This document shows, piece by piece, positions 60,240 to 64,000 of a stretch of DNA of 64,000 bases (its first letter is position 1; each line of letters begins with the position of its first letter). Position numbers and translations under genes: made by a program. Source of the stretch: Lanius collurio (Eukaryota; Chordata; Aves; Passeriformes; Laniidae); contig JACBWW010000017.1 in assembly GCA_020086605.1 (NCBI GenBank), positions 6,338,579-6,402,578 of the forward strand, in the 5' to 3' direction. The notes under the pieces were generated by a model, which made no database searches, had not been told where the DNA came from, and saw nothing but the letters and a program-made list of their open reading frames with translations.

Positions 60240-60360
60240 CAACCCCCAGCCCCCGGAGCGCCGCGGCGACACAAAGGGCTTTGCTTAGCAGCTGTGTTTG
60301 CTCAGGGCGGCTGATTTTGGGAGCACAGCTGATGACATGTGGTTGGCCAGGCGACCCGGG
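60240..60360. promoter_or_regulatory. Small CpG-rich patch
   Basis: CCGGAGCGCCGCGGCGAC and nearby GGCGACCCGGG give a local CpG cluster in otherwise CpG-poor DNA. It is short for a CpG island. Confidence 0.25.
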
Positions 60361-61119
60361 AGACTGGTGCTGAGCTTGCAGCTTCCTTTTTTAATAGGTG
60401 ACTCAGGCGCTCGGTAGCTCACTGGGGCTGGTGGTGAGAGCCGGGCTGTGAAGCAGTGCCAGCGGCAGTGGTGGTGGGCACCAACAGGTGGGTAGCATTG
60501 TTCGTTCATAGGATAAAGTGGTTTAAATAGAAAGCAGAGTGAGACAGAGCTGCCCTGTTACTGGTGAGACGGGGTTTTCTCAGGGGAGGGAGGGGGCAGA
60601 GGTTTTGTTGGTGATTTGTTTGCCACTTGTTAGGAGCTGGCTGCCAGGTGCAAGATGGCTCTGGTTCAAGAGACCTGCAATATTATCTCCAGCAGGAGAC
60701 AGAGAGTTGAGTGATTTATGGACAATACTTGGAGAGGAAGTGAATGAACTTCTGAATTAATATTTTAGCGTCTTCTTCCCCCACTGCCTTGTCTTCTCCC
60801 CCTGTGTTTAGAAAGATCAGTGAGTACAAACGAATACAAGGAATTATTTTCCCCTGTTGCAAGTTTCCCTGTCCTACAGCCCTCCCTGACTGCCTGGGGT
60901 GTGACCTACAGGACAGAGAGGCTGTAAACCAAGCCCGACCTGCACAAACGTGGGGCAGGGGAAGAGCTCAAGAAACCCGACAGCTCCTTATGGGCAATCC
61001 TAACATTGCAACCCTTCACACAAAATGTGCAGATTCATCCGGCGCCAGACACTGGCACGAAGGACATTTTGCAGACAAACGCCAGCAGGGAGGAGCATTC
61101 CCTGTATCCTTCATTCTGA

Positions 61120-61580
61120 CAGCAGCGCCGTCGGCCGCGGTGCCAGCCACTGGGTGGGATGGGAGGAGGGGAGTTTCAGGAGATCTTTTCCTCCTATTTT
61201 AGTTCGCAGGGGATGCTTTAATGCCTGAAGTATCGTGTTTAACACCCCTGGAGCCGCAGTCCGTGCAGTCAATCAGCGCGGCTCGGGGTGCATCACTCAG
61301 CGCTGGAGCGGATGCCAAGCGCGCCACGCAGCCCTTGTGCTCAGCGAGGCAGAAGTGCGGAGCCCGGCACAGGTTTCAGGCTGGGCTTCCACCTCATACA
61401 CAGCAAATATCACCGTAAGCCTGGTGTGCATAGCGACCTTTAGCTGTGCTTCAGCATCTTCAGCTGGGAAGCTCCCGCTCCCTCCCAGGGGATGCTGTGA
61501 AGCGGCACCTTGCTCCCAGCTCCCGGGGTGTCCTCGGTGCCGCTCGGATGTCGCTATCCACGCACATGTGACAACTCAGC
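61120..61580. promoter_or_regulatory. CpG-rich region, possible promoter
   Basis: CpGs are dense at 61125-61142 (GCGCCGTCGGCCGCGGTG) and 61250-61370 (about eleven in 130 bases), with more to 61565. The surrounding DNA is strongly CpG-depleted. This may mark a promoter or first exon of a gene outside the window or of an unannotated transcript. No start codon with a good splice donor stood out. Confidence 0.35.
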
Positions 61581-62538
61581 CTTCCCGTTAGCGGCACGAG
61601 CTGTTGTTCTTCTGTTCTTATCTATAATTAGCGATTTAGAGGGTGGCAGCAGCCTGTTTCGTCAGGCAGAGACCAGACTTTGTGCAAGGGCAGAGCCAGC
61701 CCAGCGGGTTGGAGCAGCCCATCTCCAATGCAGGAGGCTTTGTGAGAAGTGATAAGCAAACGCAGGGCTGTGCACAGACTGTGCAATGCAAAAAAAAATA
61801 CTCAAATGTGAGAAGGGAAGAAGAAAAATAAAAGAAAACAAAGGCAGTTATAAGGGAATGCCTTCAACAAAAGCCTTGTATCTAATTATATCTGTTTTTC
61901 AAACAAGCCCTCTGGCCTTTCATCCATCCAAGTTAACGAGAGAAGGAACGGGCAACACTGATATTGTGCTATTTTCCTCTGCCTGAACTGGAAACCTTCC
62001 TTCAGCTGCATTATTTGTTCGTGGCTAGAGGGGCACATTGCCTTTCTTTGTGCAGTATGTGAACCTACAGGCCTATAGGTTAGTACAAATTTTATCATCT
62101 CAGCAGTAATGCCCATAGCCTGGGGTGGGAGGAGACCATTCAACATCACCAGCCCAGCTCATGGACTTGGGGATGCTTTTGCTAAATGCTTTACACTGAA
62201 CTAGTTAATCACAGGAACAGTCATGTCAGCCTAGGCAGGGTTCCTGCCTTGCCATGAGGTGCTCCCATCTCCTAGAGGTGCTGTTCAAGACAGTCAAGGG
62301 CTTGTGTTCATTTTCCCAGCCAGAAAGGCTGCAAATCGGTGCTTGGTTTCCTTTCTACCTTGAAGCTAGCAAGGGTCACTGTGCTCAGTGTTCCCCATTG
62401 CTCTTACTGGGGGACTTAGCCAAATCTCATTACCATGCAAAGAAGAAACTCTCTGTTTGCCAGACTGATTGGACTCCTTTTTGCCTTTCCAGTAGGTAAT
62501 TCAGCAATGTGGGAGGAAAGAGAAATTCCCAGACAAGA

Positions 62539-62580
62539 TTTTTCAAATTCCTCAAAAGGAATTTTTTCAAATTCCTCAAA
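62539..62580 (+). repeat. 18-base direct repeat, 24-base period
   Basis: TTTTTCAAATTCCTCAAA occurs exactly at 62539-62556 and 62563-62580. It lies 50 bases before the CR1 tail that starts at 62630. Confidence 0.9.
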
Positions 62581-62629
62581 GCTTTCTGCAGCTAATTCAG
62601 CACATGCTGCAAGAACTCTCCTGATGTCT

Positions 62630-62897
62630 TTAGGACAAAGGGGGAAAATTTTAAACTGAAAGAGGAGAGATTGAGGTTAGGTATTAGGAAGAAATTCTTT
62701 ACTGTGAAGGTGGCAAGGCCCTGGCACTGGCTGCCCAGAGAAACTGTGGCTGCCCCATCCCTGGAAGAGTCCAAGGCAAGGATGGACAGGGTTTAGGGAG
62801 CAACCTGGGATAATGGGTGGCATCCCTCCCCATGGCAGGGGAGTTGGAACGAGATGTTCTCCAAAGTTCTTTCCAACACAAACCATTCTATGATTTC
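62630..62897 (+). mobile_element. CR1 LINE 3' tail
   Basis: A sense-strand CR1 3' end. It reads AGGACAAAGGGGGAAA, TTTTAAACTGAAAGAGGAGA, TTGAGGTTAGGTATTAGGAA, GAAATTCTTTACTGTGAAGG, GGCTGCCCAGAGAAACTGTG, CCCCATCCCTGGAAGAGT, TCCCCATGGCAGGGGAGTTG, and TTCCAACACAAACCATTCTA. Same subfamily as the copies at 28.6 and 53.5 kb. Confidence 0.95.
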
Positions 62898-64000
62898 CAG
62901 TGTGCTGTCCATCTCAAAAATCCCGGATCTAGTCAAAGTTTGGGGTGTCTTGAGAAAAGTGGGGGGAAATGAAGGAACCAGAGAGTGGTTGCAACCTCAC
63001 AGCCTATCTCAGGATGCAGTAGGTCTGCCCCAGCCTTGCCACTGGCTCCAGTGGCTGTAGACAGATAATTCCCTTTGCCTCGATGTTTAAGCTGTGGACA
63101 GCAGAAATCAGGGAGAAAGGTGCTGTATTTACATGGAGATTTAGCAAAAAAAAAAAAAAAAAAAAAAAGCTTTAAGGAAATATCTTCTTCTGTTTCCTCC
63201 TCTGGTCTCCTACTGATCTCCAGCAGAACTGGGCAGCTAAATCTGTATTGCATCTAACTGCTTCCCCATGTATCCAGCCTTGGTTCTGCATCAAAATGCC
63301 TGCACACCTGCAGGAGCAGCTGGAATGAAGAACAACAGAAATCTTGGGGTTTGGCACCTGCCAGCAGCACAACTGGCAGGGTCTGACAACTTGCTGAGGT
63401 CCCTCTGCTCTTATTATTATGGCTCTTTCATGCTTGTTTGTGCCTATGGAGACTGGTATTTCATTTGAAGTACCTTTAGTGCACAAAGTTGACTCTTGTC
63501 AGTTTAAAATAAAACCTGAGTAAGTTTCTTTCAGTATTTTAAAGAAAAGCTTGAAAATCTGAACTTAAATGCAAAACCCAAAGAAGAAGAGTCATTAGGT
63601 TTGTTGTTTTCTAGTTCTTGAGATTTGGGGGCTAAGGTTTGAGGGCAAAGAATGATGGAATGGCTGCAGTGCTTCTAGTGTGCATGTATTAAAAAGTATA
63701 TCAGCCCTTTCCTGGCTGTGCAATAGCTGGATTTGTGGAGAGAGAGCTCATTGTTCAAACAGAAAGCATTGCAAATACCTCACTAAATCCAAATGCAGCA
63801 GTGCAAGCCTGGCAGAGAATGGGAGAACCTTCTCGTGTTTTTACAGTGGCAACAGAGAAATTACAGCCCTGACTAACCTGGATGGCTGAGATGCATGCTA
63901 TAGGTGTAAAGCTCTATACATTATATATGGTTGTGATGGGAGGTGGATGGACATGGCCATCCTCACACCTGGCAGATTAATGCAAGAAGAAAGATCTTAG
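62898..64000. other. No gene recognised; 23-A run
   Basis: An uninterrupted A-run lies at 63146-63168. No exon or transposon was recognised in the rest. Confidence 0.55.
63146..63168 (+). repeat. Poly(A) run, 23 A
   Basis: An uninterrupted A-run. No retrogene is recognisable upstream. Confidence 0.85.

Larger units (their letters stand above)
58535..62629. other. No supported gene; CpG-rich patches
   Basis: Nothing here can be joined into a gene. Two CpG-rich patches are listed separately. An 18-base direct repeat lies at 62539-62580. Open frames around 61.0-61.6 kb are a by-product of the GC-rich composition. Confidence 0.45.

Noticed and set aside
1..64000. Search for CRISPR arrays, prokaryotic operons, integrases or other mobile defence systems
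   Set aside because: No evenly spaced repeats with unique spacers, no tightly packed genes and no ribosome-binding sites. The window is vertebrate nuclear DNA.

Overview
This window is vertebrate nuclear DNA, almost certainly from a bird and most likely a songbird-type genome. The evidence is seven 5'-truncated CR1 (chicken repeat 1) LINE tails, one LTR of the type common in songbird endogenous retroviruses, many A-runs and simple repeats, GT-AG introns of about 0.8-2.7 kb, and the absence of any bacterial gene organisation. Most of the open reading frames in the window are chance ORFs. I found no CRISPR array, operon, tRNA, rRNA or defence-type gene cluster, and no sign of a novel multi-gene system.

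Layout. 1-2.6 kb: no gene seen, one short AAAC/AAAT repeat. 2.6-3.2 kb: an endogenous retrovirus solo LTR on the + strand with its TATA box and ATTAAA signal. 3.2-43.3 kb: noncoding-looking DNA with CR1 tails at 6.0, 10.2, 13.8 (minus strand), 28.6 and 37.9 kb, homopolymer and dinucleotide repeats, a 61-bp-period tandem repeat at 29.9 kb, and a few isolated exon-like segments that I cannot join into a gene. 43.3-53.4 kb: the one multi-exon protein-coding gene I can support, on the + strand. 53.5-64 kb: two more CR1 tails, CpG-rich patches at 60.2 and 61.1-61.6 kb, and an unusually long open frame flanked by good splice signals in AT-rich DNA at 58.2-58.5 kb.

The gene. One noncoding exon (43363-43456) and six coding exons (44820-44965, 46197-46251, 47634-48047, 48814-48895, 50368-50462, 53152-53409) join with standard GT-AG sites. 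All five coding junctions keep the reading frame. They give a predicted 343-residue Ser/Pro/Lys-rich, mostly disordered-looking protein with a short amphipathic helix near the N-terminus and no domain I can name. The first four coding exons are the best supported. Exon 6 and the terminal exon are probable, and the 3' end could differ. A CpG-rich patch with a CTCF-like site lies in its last intron (51.5-51.8 kb).

Gene identity and boundaries are inferred from sequence alone, without transcript or homology data.
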